Shown: positions 1 to 10,010 of the stretch, one piece after another | Layout: the number at the start of each line of letters is the position of its first letter | How positions within the stretch are numbered: the stretch's first letter is position 1 | Assembly: GCA_027600665.1 (NCBI GenBank) | Contig: JADGJL010000387.1 | Coordinates: forward strand, 8,947-23,181 | Direction: 5' to 3' | DNA: 14,235 nucleotides | Origin: Irineochytrium annulatum | Taxonomy: Eukaryota > Chytridiomycota > Chytridiomycetes > Chytridiales > Chytridiaceae | Notes under the pieces: model-generated | The model's database searches: none | Told to the model about the DNA's origin: nothing | What the model saw: the letters and a program-made list of their open reading frames with translations, nothing else | Program-made: the position numbers and the translations under genes

Positions 1-801
1 AAAAAGAAAAGAAAAAAAGCAGCTATAAAGACCTTTAACTATCAGCATCGCATAACCATCATTTTCCATCTCCCGCACATGCCGGTCTCCTCCGCACAGC
101 CACCCGTTGACCTGTTTGTTAATGCTCACCTTAGCCCGACCAAACCGAAAAGGGTAACCGTTGCTTAATAAAAAATCCCTCTGCCTTCAGTGTAATCTGC
201 AAAATTGTTGCGTAAAAGTCGGCACCGTTAAGAAGGAAAATGACGGGCGACTACTTGTCCTTCTTCTCTACTTGAATCGCAGCAGAAGTCACCTATCTTG
301 TTGGCTACGCGCCCGCGTCGGGCGCACCGACCAGGACTCAATAAACGTCGGGCATCACCGTGCACATGTAAGTGCTTGCGGGGAAAATGGCGTTATCTCA
401 TCCTGACGGCTCCAGGCTGATGCTCCTGCGCCCATGCCTTACTGCCGCCAGCAAGATTCCCAGCGTTGCCTGCTCGCCGGATACCCGAAATCCAGGTGCA
501 TCAACCCTTGTGACCCGCGCGGATCCCTTTCAGCCGCCGCGTGCACGCTATGAGCGCCGGCTGCTTACTGTCTGCAGCGAGCCGTCCGCGGCGACGCGAT
601 CCCCACTCGACGTCGATCTCGTCCGGGCGGCCCTGCCGCGTGTCAAGAATTGGCTCCGCCACTCAACGGCCACGCAAAGGAGGCGACTTTAGAGATCGTG
701 CTGAGCTCGGCCGCGGAACGAGAATGGCAGTCCGATGGTGCGGGGTCGAACGGAGACTCCTAGGTGAAAGGAAAATTTGACGTCCACATCAGCGACCCGT
801 C
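1..801. other. Intergenic region upstream of ABCG gene, no gene recognised
   Basis: The first 20 bases are almost pure A/G and are followed by TATAAA at 24-29, but no start codon that opens a convincing gene follows. Open stretches on the + strand between about 370 and 780 give arginine/proline-rich translations that look like nothing known and are probably chance products of GC-rich DNA. The frame leading into the next gene is closed by TGA at 778-780, only 21 bases before the proposed ABCG start. The stretch most likely contains the promoter and 5' leader of the ABCG gene. An unrecognised upstream exon cannot be ruled out. Confidence 0.5.
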
Positions 802-3800
802 ATGGTGAGTTCCGGGTGCCGATGCCGATGCTGCCTATTCTTCCCGTCCCGGATGGTCCCGCAAACAACACCTGACCTTATTCCGTTCACTATTTCCGCA
901 GGTCAACAAGCTTCCGCCCAGAGAGCTCCGGGCGTCCTCCGACCGCTTCCCCCGCTCGCACGAGTCTCTCAGCGTCAGCAGATCTGAAGTCATCTCAAGC
1001 CCGCCACACAATGCAGGGACTGGGAATTCGAGCGGCGGGAACCTTCTGGCGGCGTCCCCGAGGCCGGGGTATGGCGGATCCGTCGGGAACATGAGCATCA
1101 GCGAGGAGGGGGACGGGGGGAGCGGGGTCAACGGTGGAGCTGGGGTGAAGGGAGCTGGAGCGAGGTCGATCGCGATGGCGAGGTCGCACGAGTCATTGCA
1201 GGTTGGGGGCAGGGCAAACATCAGCATGGTCAAGTCGCATGATTCGCTGCAGGTTGGGGCAGGGCGGAAACGGAGAAGTAAGGAAGGGCTCAATGCAGGG
1301 GAAGGGGTGGCCTCTGACGACAAGGAGGTAATTACATAGCGATGAGGCAGCGTTGTTGAAGAGGGAGCAATCTCGCCATCGCAACTGTTGCCTCCAACGG
1401 ATGCTTATTTATTTTTTCTCCAGGTTCCACAAGGTACCCGGGCCCTCGGACTCGTTCTCTCCACCGGCCAAGCCCTTAGCCCCGCCGTCTCGATGGCCCT
1501 CGCCCACGGCTCCCGCGACATGCTCGGCTCCAGCTTCCAGCTCAGCCACGTCGTTCCCGAGGACCCGGAGGAGGAGGAACGCGTGCCAACACGCGTCCCC
1601 ACCACAACGGTCGCGGCGGCGTTCGCGGTGCTAGATCGTGAGCATTGGGAGAGGGAGGAGGAGGGGAGCGACGATGGTGGGGTGAGGGAGGAGGGCGGGG
1701 ATGAGCAGTTTCAGGCCGTGGTGTCGCCTGGGTTTACCGAGGAGGAGACAGGGGTAATAAGGGAGGAGGAGGAGGAAGCAGATGAGACGATGGTGGTGGT
1801 CGTGAGGGAGGAGACGGTGCATCCGCCGTCGCATCTGGAGCCGATACAGCAGCCGCCTTTACCGCCTTTGCCGGTTCAGCAGCGGGAGGCGCCCGTTGAC
1901 CTTTTGGGGGCCGCCGCGGTTGGACAGGAACCTAACGCCGGTGGGGCACAGAAGGATTCATTGCGGGAGCACGATGCAGTGATGGCGGGATTGGGGAGGG
2001 TGCCAGAAGCCGATCAGGTCGAGGTCATTTTCCGAGATCTGCGGTATAAGGTCCAAGTGAAGGTAACGAAGAAGGATCCGGACACGGGGAAGACGCGGAG
2101 GGGCATAGTTGAGAATAGGGAGATTCTCAATGGCATCAGTGGCAGGTTCCGGCCGGGGAAGTTCACAGCCATCATGGGTGCAAGTGGAGCCGGCAAGACG
2201 TCGTTGTTGAACGTCATCGCCGGAGAGGTCCATTTTGGAGAGGTGTCGGGCCAAATTCTGGTTAATAACAAGGAGCTCTTTGGGAACGACATCAAAAGCT
2301 TGAGTGGCTTCGTGTTCCAGGACGATGTGCTGCTTCCCAGCATGACGGTCCGCGAGGCGATAACGATGTCAGCTCTGCTACGATTGCCGCCGGAGACGCC
2401 ACAGGCTGAACGGAATGAGAAAGTTGATGAGATGATCAATACACTCAACCTCACCAAAGCATCAAATACGATTATTGGGGATTCGACGATCAAGGGCGTG
2501 TCGGGTGGGGAGAGGAAGCGATGCGCGATGGGGATGGAGATGCTTACAAGACCAGCGGTCCTGTTCCTAGATGAACCCACATCTGTAAGTGTCTCAGTAA
2601 ACTCATTTCCTCGGAGCTCACTGACTGACCTATGCACAATCCCAGGGTCTCGATACCTTTACGGCCCTCGCCGTCATTCGAACCCTAAAGGCGCTAGCCG
2701 CCACTGGTCGGACCGTCATCGCCACCCTCCATCAGCCAAGCTCCGAGATCTTCCGTCTCTTCGACGACTTCATCCTCATGGCCGACGGCCGCATCATGTA
2801 TAGCGGGCCAGCCAGCGAGTCCATTTCGTATTTCGGTCGGTCAGGATACCCATGGTAAGTTCGTCTTTACATGCCATATGTTTATCTGAACTGACGGGCG
2901 AACAACCAGCCCACGCAACTCGAACCCTACCGACTTCTTCTTTATGTCCATCCTCAATACCGACCCGAGCATCGAGCGCCTCCAGGGTGAGGAGCCTGGT
3001 TCAAGCGTTCGCCGCGTCTCTGGGCTTCTTGATACCTGGGACGCGAGCCCGGAGAACAGCGCGCTCGCGACATCGTTGGCGTGTCCGACGCGGACGGGCG
3101 GCGCGGCGACATCAACGAAGAAGGGGCAGGCCGGTGTTTTGACACAGGTGAGCGCCGTCTGCATGTTCACCTTCTTGGTTTCCAGAGGCTCACCTTCGAA
3201 AATGCAGTTCTCGTACCTCTACACCCGCGCTTCCAAGAACGCCTACCGGAACCCTCTCGTCCTCCGCTCGAAAGTAATCCAGACGGTGGCCGTGTCCGTT
3301 ATGATCGGCCTGCTCTACCTCCGGACGGACAATCTCACGGGCATGTCGGGCGTCCAGAACAGGATAGGCGTTCTGTTTTTCCTCGGCATGATCAACGTTT
3401 TCACGTCCAGCAACGCAAACCTGACTGTGTTCGGGAAAGAGAAAGGCGTTTTTTTAAGAGAGCATGGGGCCGGGTATTACAATATCACGCCTTACTTTTT
3501 GGGAAAATTGTGAGATTTTTTTGAAGTTTTGTGCTTGCCGTCCCGAGTCGATGGCTGACCGTTTGCGTAGCATGGCCGAACTTCCGCTCTATGTCGTTTT
3601 TCCGGCTCTTCAGACTTTAATCGTCTATTACATGGTCGGGCTTCAGCAAGAGTAAGCTTTATTAGTTTTTCCCGGGAGGTTGTGGCTAAGAAACTCCCAT
3701 AGCGCGGGCAAGGTCCTTATCTGCCTAATAACGTCAATTATGAGCTCGCTCGTCGGGATGGCTATCGGAATCTTCTTCGCATGCGCCTTCCAAACACTGC

Positions 3801-4371
3801 AGGTATGCACTGATTGTTCCAATGATGAAACGGCCACATGTTAACAGTCGACAGATGGCCTTAGTGGCCACACCCCTCATCCTGATGCCGCTCATGCTGT
3901 TTGCGGGTGTTTTCGTACAGAGCGCGAGCATACCGAAATGGATCGGATGGCTGCAGTATCGTACGTATACTGCGAAGTCCCTCAATCTCTTATCTATCTA
4001 ACGTTCTACCCGCTCCTTTAGTCTCCCCGATCAAGTACGGCTTCGAAGCGCTCGCCAAGAACGAGTTCACAGGCCTCATGTTCCCCATGGCAGTTAACAC
4101 CGTCACGAACGCGCCCCTCGCGTACTTCCAGGGAGAGACGGAAATTTCAGCGTTGGGGTTGGCGGACGACAACTTGACGGTGGGCGTGTGCATAATCATT
4201 CTGACATGCATGACTGTCGCGCTGATTATGGGGGCGTATGGGATGCTCGTCAACCTCACGGTGTCGAGGAGCAGATTAAAGAGGGCAGGGCAGGCGGGGT
4301 CCAGTGGGAAGGGTGGGGATGCAAGGAAGGGGGACATGAGGAAGGTGGCCCCGATGAATGAGAAGATGTAG
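802..4371 (+). CDS. ABCG (White/ABCG2-type) half-transporter with long N-terminal extension
   Basis: This is an ATP-driven half-transporter, expected to dimerise in a membrane and export a lipid or small hydrophobic substrate; the substrate cannot be read from sequence. Proposed exons: 802-804, 902-1327, 1424-2584, 2646-2854, 2910-3147, 3208-3509, 3571-3651, 3703-3802, 3855-3960, 4022-4371, giving 991 aa. The nucleotide-binding domain comes first, as in ABCG proteins: Walker A GASGAGKTS from residue 395, FVFQDD Q-loop, signature VSGGERKR from 502, Walker B VLFLDEP from 522 and H-loop His559 in ATLHQPSS. Six membrane segments follow at about 702-717, 732-748, 784-803, 811-836, 842-862 and 927-951. 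The 60-nt intron 3148-3207 has no stop and could be read through, but removing it gives the family-like join LTQ|FSYLYTRASKNAYRNP. Walker A lies far from the N-terminus; residues 2 to about 350 are disordered, Ser/Gly-rich and then strongly acidic. The family is certain; the exact start is less so, because ATG is directly followed by an intron. Confidence 0.93.
953..1255 (+). repeat. Three SHESL-type motifs in ABCG N-terminal tail
   Basis: The translated tail contains RSHESLSV (nt 953-976), RSHESLQV (1181-1204) and KSHDSLQV (1232-1255). The last two sit in a direct repeat with a 51-nt period (about 1175-1265); both copies end in a nearly identical GCAGGTTGGGG-type segment. The motif in the first half of the exon supports coding upstream of the internal ATG at 1091, and therefore the start at 802. 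The role is unknown; Ser-rich basic motifs of this kind in cytosolic tails are often phosphorylated, but that is inference. Confidence 0.6.
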
Positions 4372-4748
4372 TTTGGAGTGGGAGATTGCTCTTGTAGATT
4401 TTATTTTTGCTGTTTCCGAAATTATTTGCCTATGAGGGGCGATTAACCAGTAAATGACATTGGAAAATGGAATTCTGCAAACTACGGGTGATGTTTTAAT
4501 GGGCCACGGCTTGCATTTGCAGAGACTCAACATGAACACGTGCAAGGGCGAAGTACGCAATATCAACGTGGAAAAAACTTCATGCATAGGACTTTTAGTG
4601 AGAAGACTTGGATATTAAACGGAAATACGCTTTACACTGTATTTCGCAAAAACAGCAAAAGCAATCGAAAGAAATCCTTACTATGGCTGTCGTTCAGATG
4701 GTAAGGGTCAACATCAACGCGACGTAGTGAAGACGACAATGCCGGCGG
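4372..4748. other. 3' flank of ABCG gene, no gene recognised
   Basis: This AT-richer stretch follows the ABCG stop codon and should hold its 3' untranslated region. I see no AATAAA close to the stop and no supported reading frame. Near its end, ATGGTAAGGGTCAAC (from 4698) loosely resembles the ATG-intron-GTCAAC start arrangement of the ABCG gene and may be the first trace of the relic copy that follows, but this is weak. Confidence 0.4.
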
Positions 4749-5345
4749 AGTTCTAAGTTTGCCTCAATCCCCAGCCGACAGAATGCAGGGAGCGTAGTGG
4801 CGGGTGACAGAACTGGAGACCGATTAGGCCGAGGGTGCGCGACCCTGGGACCAATGAAGGTCCTGGAGACGGACTAAGGTTGCGGGGCGTGCTGGAGGAC
4901 GAATCGAAAGTGATTGAGAGGTCCGGTCGAAGAAGTCCAGCAGGGAGCATATTAAGAACGGTATCGCGAGCTTAGCAAAATTGTGCTGCGACGTCACAAG
5001 TTGCCCTTCCCCAACATGACCGTCCACGAAGTGGTAATGATGTCACCGCTGCAGTTGTCGAGCGCGTGGAGAGGGGCTGCAGATGTTGATCGTCCACCCG
5101 CACCATAAGGCTTTAGGGAATGCCGGTTTCTCTGACCAATCTTCGTAGAACCTTGACTCACGGCGTCGATTACGAGCCGGCTTGTCGGCATACACGTTGG
5201 CATCTTACTCGCCTGCGCCTTCCGCACCATGGTAATGTAGCAAGATGTAAACTAAATCGACATCAGATAGCGTTAATGACGCCTACATAGTGTGAACTGC
5301 CATACGGCCGGTCAAGGCGATGAAGATGGTTGGGAAATGGAGGCT
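4749..5345 (+). pseudogene. Decayed, internally deleted ABCG transporter copy
   Basis: Blocks resembling the intact upstream ABCG gene occur in the same order and strand. At 5010-5045 the DNA reads PNMTVHEVVMMS against PSMTVREAITMS of the gene's nucleotide-binding domain. At 5166-5222 it reads SITSRLVGIHVGILLACAF against SIMSSLVGMAIGIFFACAF of membrane segment 4, 12 of 19 identical. That block is followed by RTM and GTAATG where the gene has QTLQ and GTATGC, so the exon/intron border is kept almost to the codon. Weaker traces are SKFASIPSRQNAGS at 4749-4790 (gene tail SEVISSPPHNAGT), KALGNA at 5107-5124 (gene KNAYRNP) and a Trp/Lys-rich piece at 5322-5345. The two strong blocks lie about 150 bases apart here but more than 1.3 kb apart in the gene, so Walker A, Walker B, signature and most membrane segments are gone. 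TAA at 5106 lies between them in the shared frame. Kept splice borders argue for a DNA-level duplicate rather than a retrocopy. Confidence 0.72.
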
Positions 5346-5849
5346 TTATAGGATCGACGGTATGCACGCGCGCATATTTTAGTACCTGCGCCGTTTAACT
5401 TGCCGACCACAACGAATGCAACGACGTTAGGATTATATCCTTTCTGTTATGCCGAAAACCGATGCAACGATGCGCTCATCCACGTGTCCCTACAATGGAT
5501 CGTGCCTACCCCGCACGCAATCGACCTGCGTCGCAACCTGCCATGTCTTTGGTTATATAAACAGAAGTTGGGTGCACAGGAGTTGGGCGGCGGTGGAGAT
5601 GGCCGGCACGGGCGAGGAAGTGGCCGCAGAAAAGGTCGCTGAAGAAGCATCGCTTAGCTGAGGGTCTGCGTCTTGCAGCGCTTTAAGTCAGTATAATCGA
5701 TATCTTGTTCGTATACATTGCAGTACAATGCCTTATTTTCACACAACACCGAGGTGGCGAATACCTTCGCTATGGGCATAGTGTAAAAATAAATATAGAG
5801 ATGGATTCAGGCTACACGTGCAATATATTATACTCCTTAAAAAAACAAG
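5346..5849. other. Intergenic, possible far end of the ABCG relic
   Basis: Nothing firm is seen. The stretch 5560-5630 can be read as a Gln/Gly/Arg-rich tail (KQKLGAQELGGGGDGRHG) ending in TGA, similar in character but not clearly in sequence to the Gly/Lys/Arg-rich tail of the intact ABCG protein. A TATATAAA lies at about 5553-5560. From 5690 to 5845 the DNA is AT-rich and stop-dense. Confidence 0.3.
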
Positions 5850-6332
5850 ATGTTCACGAGCGAGACCTCATTTCGAGGACGGGTAGGCGGACTTGGCGAG
5901 GTGTTGTGGTCGCGGCTCGAATTCGGCTCGAAATGCGACCACAACAAAGGCCTGAAGGCCTGTCATTTTTTCAACTGTAAATCCCCATTGATAGATTACA
6001 TCGCCCACATCAACCCGACCACCCCCCGCGACTCGGACGGCCATAGTACTCCTGCGAGCCTACCGTATCGTACTCTCCAGCAGAAGACGGACCTCGACCT
6101 CCTCGGACCGTACCCGCCTCTGAACCAGGACCTGCTCTCGTCAGGTACGGATCAGCCCTGACCGCCTAAACCGGAGCGAGCGGTTGCTGGACTGCTTCTG
6201 GGGTTTCTCACTCGGGCGGCTGTGGACGATGGGGCGGGGTGGGGAACCGAGTGGCTGCCGACCTGGGGCAGCGCGGGCTGGACTTCGGCCTCCTGTCATC
6301 GTGCTGGCTGTTGGAAGACGTCTTGTATCTAA
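5850..6332 (+). pseudogene. Possible broken gene, open frame interrupted by one TGA
   Basis: ATG at 5850 opens a frame of 103 codons ending at TGA 6159-6161. The same frame then continues without a stop to TAA 6330-6332. The part around the TGA reads like protein: LDLLGPYPPLNQDLLSSG before it and PPKPERAVAGLLLGFLTRA after it, the latter hydrophobic enough to cross a membrane. I do not recognise a family. GTACGG just before the TGA could be a splice donor, but no acceptor at a normal distance restores the frame clearly. Alternatives are a real gene with an unrecognised intron, a relic, or chance in GC-rich DNA. Confidence 0.25.
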
Positions 6333-6418
6333 CTCTGTCTCCTTCGTTTGCCCCTCCTTTCCGTCGTCTTACAGCAGTTCGGAAAGAGCATCAAAGGATT
6401 AGGAAGGAAAGTTCGAAG

Positions 6419-9400
6419 ATGAGGACCGTGTCAACACTCCCGCTGCTCGTGTCAGCACTCCTCCTCTCAGCCAGCGCCGTTGAAGCGGGGGACATACAGG
6501 ATAGCCACCATGACGTTGTTCGGAGAGGTGGGGCTGTTGCTCCGTGGTTTGGTTTTGCTAATGCGCGTCTGCTTGCATCCACAGCCGTCACGACCACCGC
6601 GAAGACCACCGCGAAGACCACCGCAAAGACCACCGCAAAGACCACCGCGAAGACGACCCCGAAGACGACCGCCAAGTCTACGACGAGCGTCAAGGCCAGC
6701 GTGAAGGCCACCACCACCACTCTGGCGAAGAACGCCGGCACCACCACGACTATCCCCTCCTCCTCCACGACCAGTGCCGCAGCAGTTCCGGCACAGCCCA
6801 CCTCGTGCGTCGGCCAGCCCGACGGCTACGTCTTCTGCACAACCTCCTCAGCCTTCAGCATCTGCGCCGGTGGTGGTAAGTTTTAATATGATTCCCATTG
6901 CGGTGGATGTGATCCGTAACGCTTTCTTCCGAGCACAGCCCTGCCCTTCCCGAGCCAGGGATGTCAACCGGGGCTTGTTTGCTGCCAAGCGACGCAGCGC
7001 TGCGAATATGCTAACAACTGCCCGATGGCGAATAACTACCCGTCAGTGATCACCGCGCCTGCAAATGTGTCGCCTCCATACGCCCAGCCCGCGCCAATCT
7101 GCGCGTCTAGGCCTGATAATACGGTGGTTTGCACGTCCGACACCACCTTCAACATTTGCACGGGGCAGAGTAAGTCTATCTTCGCAATTTGGGGGAGGAC
7201 CGAGGGTTATGCTCGAGTAGTGACCTCCGGGCTGTTACTGACTTTGTGCATTTTTTTTCGCAGACTTGTTGTTCGCCAGCCAGACCTGCCCCCCCGGCCT
7301 TCAGTGCTGTGCCGCCACGCAGACCTGCGTGTACGCTAACACCTGCCCCGCCGTCAACCCGCCGTATTCCCTGGCGCAGAACCCGCCGGTGCAGCCGGCC
7401 GTCCCGATCATCGCCGGTCTGCCCACGGTTAGCTACGGTGATTGCGCTAACAAGCCCTCCGGAGCTACCGTCTGCATGTCCACCTCTACGTTCTCGTACT
7501 GCTCGTCTGGCGGTTCGTAGCAGTGATTCGCCTAGTAGTTCTCAGAGGCTAATATCTCACCGTCCTTACAGCCCTCGAGAACTTCTCGCCCGTTCCTTGC
7601 CAGTACGGCACCGTCTGCTGCGTGGGTACTGGCGTCTGCGACTTCCCGTGGCTGTGCCCGGCTGTCAACGTCATCCCTCTGCGGATCACCGCGACCCCTA
7701 CGGTCACAGTCACCCCGACCCCGACGAACGGCGTTGTTATGGTTGGAACCTGCAACGGGATGCCGAACGGTGGAACGATTTGCGTTAACAGCAACCAGTT
7801 CAACTACTGCTTCGGGAACGGTGAGTTTTAACAAACTTTAGTCTTTGTGTCAAAACCCGAAGACGGCTCACACTCTTTTAGCCCTCATCGGAAACCCGCC
7901 CCAGTTCTGCCCCATCAACACCGTCTGCTGCGCGAACTCTGGCACCTGCAACTACCCGCAGAACTGCCCGGCGAACCCCGTCCAGATCCAGGCCGTTCCG
8001 GCGCCCCTGTACACCGCCAACGTCGTCCCGCTCCAGAACTGCGTCGGTGTCGTGGACGGTCAGACCACCTGCACGGGTGCGAACACCTTCAACTTCTGCT
8101 ACGGCGGCCTCAAGTACAACGCCCTCGACCAGATGTGCGCGCCCGGCACCGTGTGCTGCGCCAACAGCGGCAAGTGCGACTTCGCGTCCAACTGCCAGTC
8201 GGTCGTCGCCCCCGTCAGCAGCACCGTCGCCAACCCGGGCTTCACCGCCGGAACTTGCGCTGGCAAGAAGGATGGTGCCTCCATCTGCACGGCCCCCTAC
8301 GCGATGAACTACTGCATCAACAATGCCATTGTTTCCGGCCTTACGGACCTGCCCTGCGTTAGTGGCTTCATCTGCTGCGGCTCGGTCGGCTACTGCACGC
8401 TCCCGGCCAACTGCCCCGGCAACCCCGCCTACGTCGCCCCCGTCATTCCGGCCCCGGACCAGATTGGCGCGTGCTACGGCAAGGCTAACAACACGATTGT
8501 CTGCACTGGCTCGAACTCGTTCAACTTCTGCTTCAACGGCGGTCTCCTCAACTCCCAGACCCAGAACTGCGCCCCCGGCACGGTCTGCTGCGCGTTCACG
8601 AACCTCTGCGACTTCCAGTCCAACTGCAGGCCCCCGATCACCGGCACGACCACGACCGTCATCGTCAACTCGCCGCTCCCGCCCGCTAAGCCCTCGGCCA
8701 AGTGCTACAACGTCGCGAACGGCGGTATCGTCTGCACTGGACCCCAGACCTTCAACTACTGCTACAACAACGGCTTCGGCTCCGCGCCTGATCAGTCCTG
8801 CGCTAAGGGCACCGTCTGCTGCGCCGCCACCAACACGTGCGACTACGCGGCCAACTGCGCCGCCCCGGTCAGCGGGCCGTCCGTCTCCTTCCAGGCTCCC
8901 CCCGTCACTGGCAACCTACTCCCCGCCCCGGCGACCGGCAACTGCGCGAGCCAGACCGATGGCGCCTTCATCTGCACGAGCTCGTACACGTTCAACTTCT
9001 GCAAGGCCGGCCTCGTTTCCAAGACGGACAAGGACCAGACCTGCGCTGCCGGCACCGTCTGCTGCCAGGGCAAGGGCGCTTGCGACTACGCCGCCAACTG
9101 CCCCGGAGGCTCCGCCCTTGTCGCCGCCCCGGTCGTCCCCACCGTCCCGGTCATCGGTCCCAACGCCACCGTCAACGTGGCCCTCTGCAAGGGCGTTGGC
9201 AACTGGACCAACGTTTGCCTCGGCTCCTCCACCTTCCAGACCTGCCTCGGCGACGCCGTCTACGGGGACGTCCAGATGTGCGCCTCCTGGGCCTCGTGCT
9301 GCCCGGCGACCGGCCAGTGCGGCACCACGGCCTCCTGCGGCGTCCCAGTCTCCCCGCCCGTCGCAAACGTTAACGCCGCCGTTAACGCCACCAACGCCGC

Positions 9401-10010
9401 CTGCACCGCCGCCCAGAACGGCCAGACCGTCTGCACGGGAGCCAACACGTTCTCCGTTTGCATCCACGGCTTCCTCGACGCTCCGGCCACCTGCGCCCCC
9501 GGCACCATCTGCTGCGCGGCCACGAACCAGTGCGACTTCGCCTACAACTGCCCCGGCGTCCCCGTCGCCCCCGTCCCCGTCGCGGCCACCACCGTTACGT
9601 CCCGCTGCAGCGGCGTGCCGGACGGCCTCGAGATCTGCTCGGACGACGGCACGACGTCCTACGTCTGCCAGGCTGGTGTCGCGGTCCAGACGACCGTCTG
9701 CGGTGCCGGGTCGACCTGCTGCTCCACCACCGGTTCGTGCTCCAAGGCTGGCGGTGTCTGCGAGAACCCGTGCGCGCTCCTGAAGGACGGCGCGTTCACG
9801 TGCGGCTCCGTCAAGACCGGCTTCCTCTGCAAGAACCAGATACCCAGTACGTATCAGCTTTCCTTTTTTCTTCGCGCCCGGCATATTCATGATTTTAACC
9901 GTTCTTCATTTTTAGACCCGGACCAGAGCACGTACACCCACTGTGCGGGCAAGAACCAGGTCTGCTGCAAGGGCCTCATGGGTTGCTCGGACTACACCCA
10001 CTGCATTTGA
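6419..10010 (+). CDS. Secreted protein of thirteen eight-cysteine repeats, chitin-binding-like
   Basis: Exons 6419-6875, 6939-7169, 7264-7512, 7572-7820, 7882-9846 and 9916-10010 give 1081 aa. ATG 6419 starts a clear signal peptide (LPLLVSALLLSASAVEA, to about residue 23); ATG 6239 lies upstream in frame but would bury it. A Thr/Lys/Ala linker follows (residues 59-86 are a TTAK repeat), then thirteen modules from Cys130 to Cys1080. The module pattern is about C-x9-C-x8-C-x12-C-x5-CC-x5-C-x5-C, typified by DGxxVCT, TFNxC, CAPGTVCCA and CDYAxNC. The first half recalls the yeast chitinase CBM19 chitin-binding domain; the CC pair also recalls hevein-type domains, so the family assignment is inference. 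No catalytic domain and no clear GPI or membrane tail is seen; it ends shortly after the last cysteine. It probably acts outside the cell, on wall or substrate polysaccharide. The 69-nt last intron is stop-free and could be read through, but its phase and position match the other introns. Confidence 0.88.
6593..6676 (+). repeat. 12-bp tandem repeat, seven copies, coding TTAK
   Basis: Seven consecutive 12-bp units with consensus ACCACCGCGAAG run in frame. The first five differ only at GCG/GCA, and the last two have drifted (one codes TTPK). They code a Thr/Ala/Lys spacer between the signal peptide region and the first cysteine module. Threonine-rich spacers of this type in fungal secreted proteins are usually O-mannosylated. 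Copy number is likely to vary between strains. Confidence 0.9.
6806..10007 (+). repeat. Thirteen diverged cysteine-module repeats
   Basis: Thirteen modules of about 50 residues lie head to tail, separated by Pro/Val/Ala-rich linkers. Modules 5, 7, 8, 9 and 11 fit the consensus best (for example CAPGTVCCANSGKCDF and CAAGTVCCQGKGACDY). Module 10 is the most diverged: NWTNVC replaces the DGxxVCT stretch and CASWASCC the CAPGTVCC stretch. Modules 12 and 13 keep the cysteines but lose TFNxC. The copies are diverged at DNA level, so this is an old array rather than recent slippage. Confidence 0.85.

Noticed and set aside
835..1323. 162-codon minus-strand frame opposite ABCG exon 2
   Set aside because: It is antisense to a stretch that joins in frame by good splice sites to the ABCG domain and has the SHESL repeats; the minus translation is Pro/Leu/Ser-rich without features.
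5946..5963. AAGGCCTG direct double repeat
   Set aside because: Only two 8-bp copies, with no flanking structure; consistent with chance.
6239..6418. Longer N-terminus for the cysteine-rich protein from ATG 6239
   Set aside because: It would place 60 residues before a clear signal peptide; the ATG at 6419 begins exactly at that peptide.
8323..9783. 486-codon + strand frame rich in Ser, Pro, Arg and Thr
   Set aside because: It is an out-of-frame shadow of exon 5 of the cysteine-rich gene, which carries the regular cysteine pattern in the other frame.
8916..9890. 324-codon open frame on the minus strand inside the cysteine-rich gene
   Set aside because: It is antisense to the conserved cysteine modules, is made of Gly/Ala/Arg/Val expected from the complement of GC-rich third positions, and has no family features.
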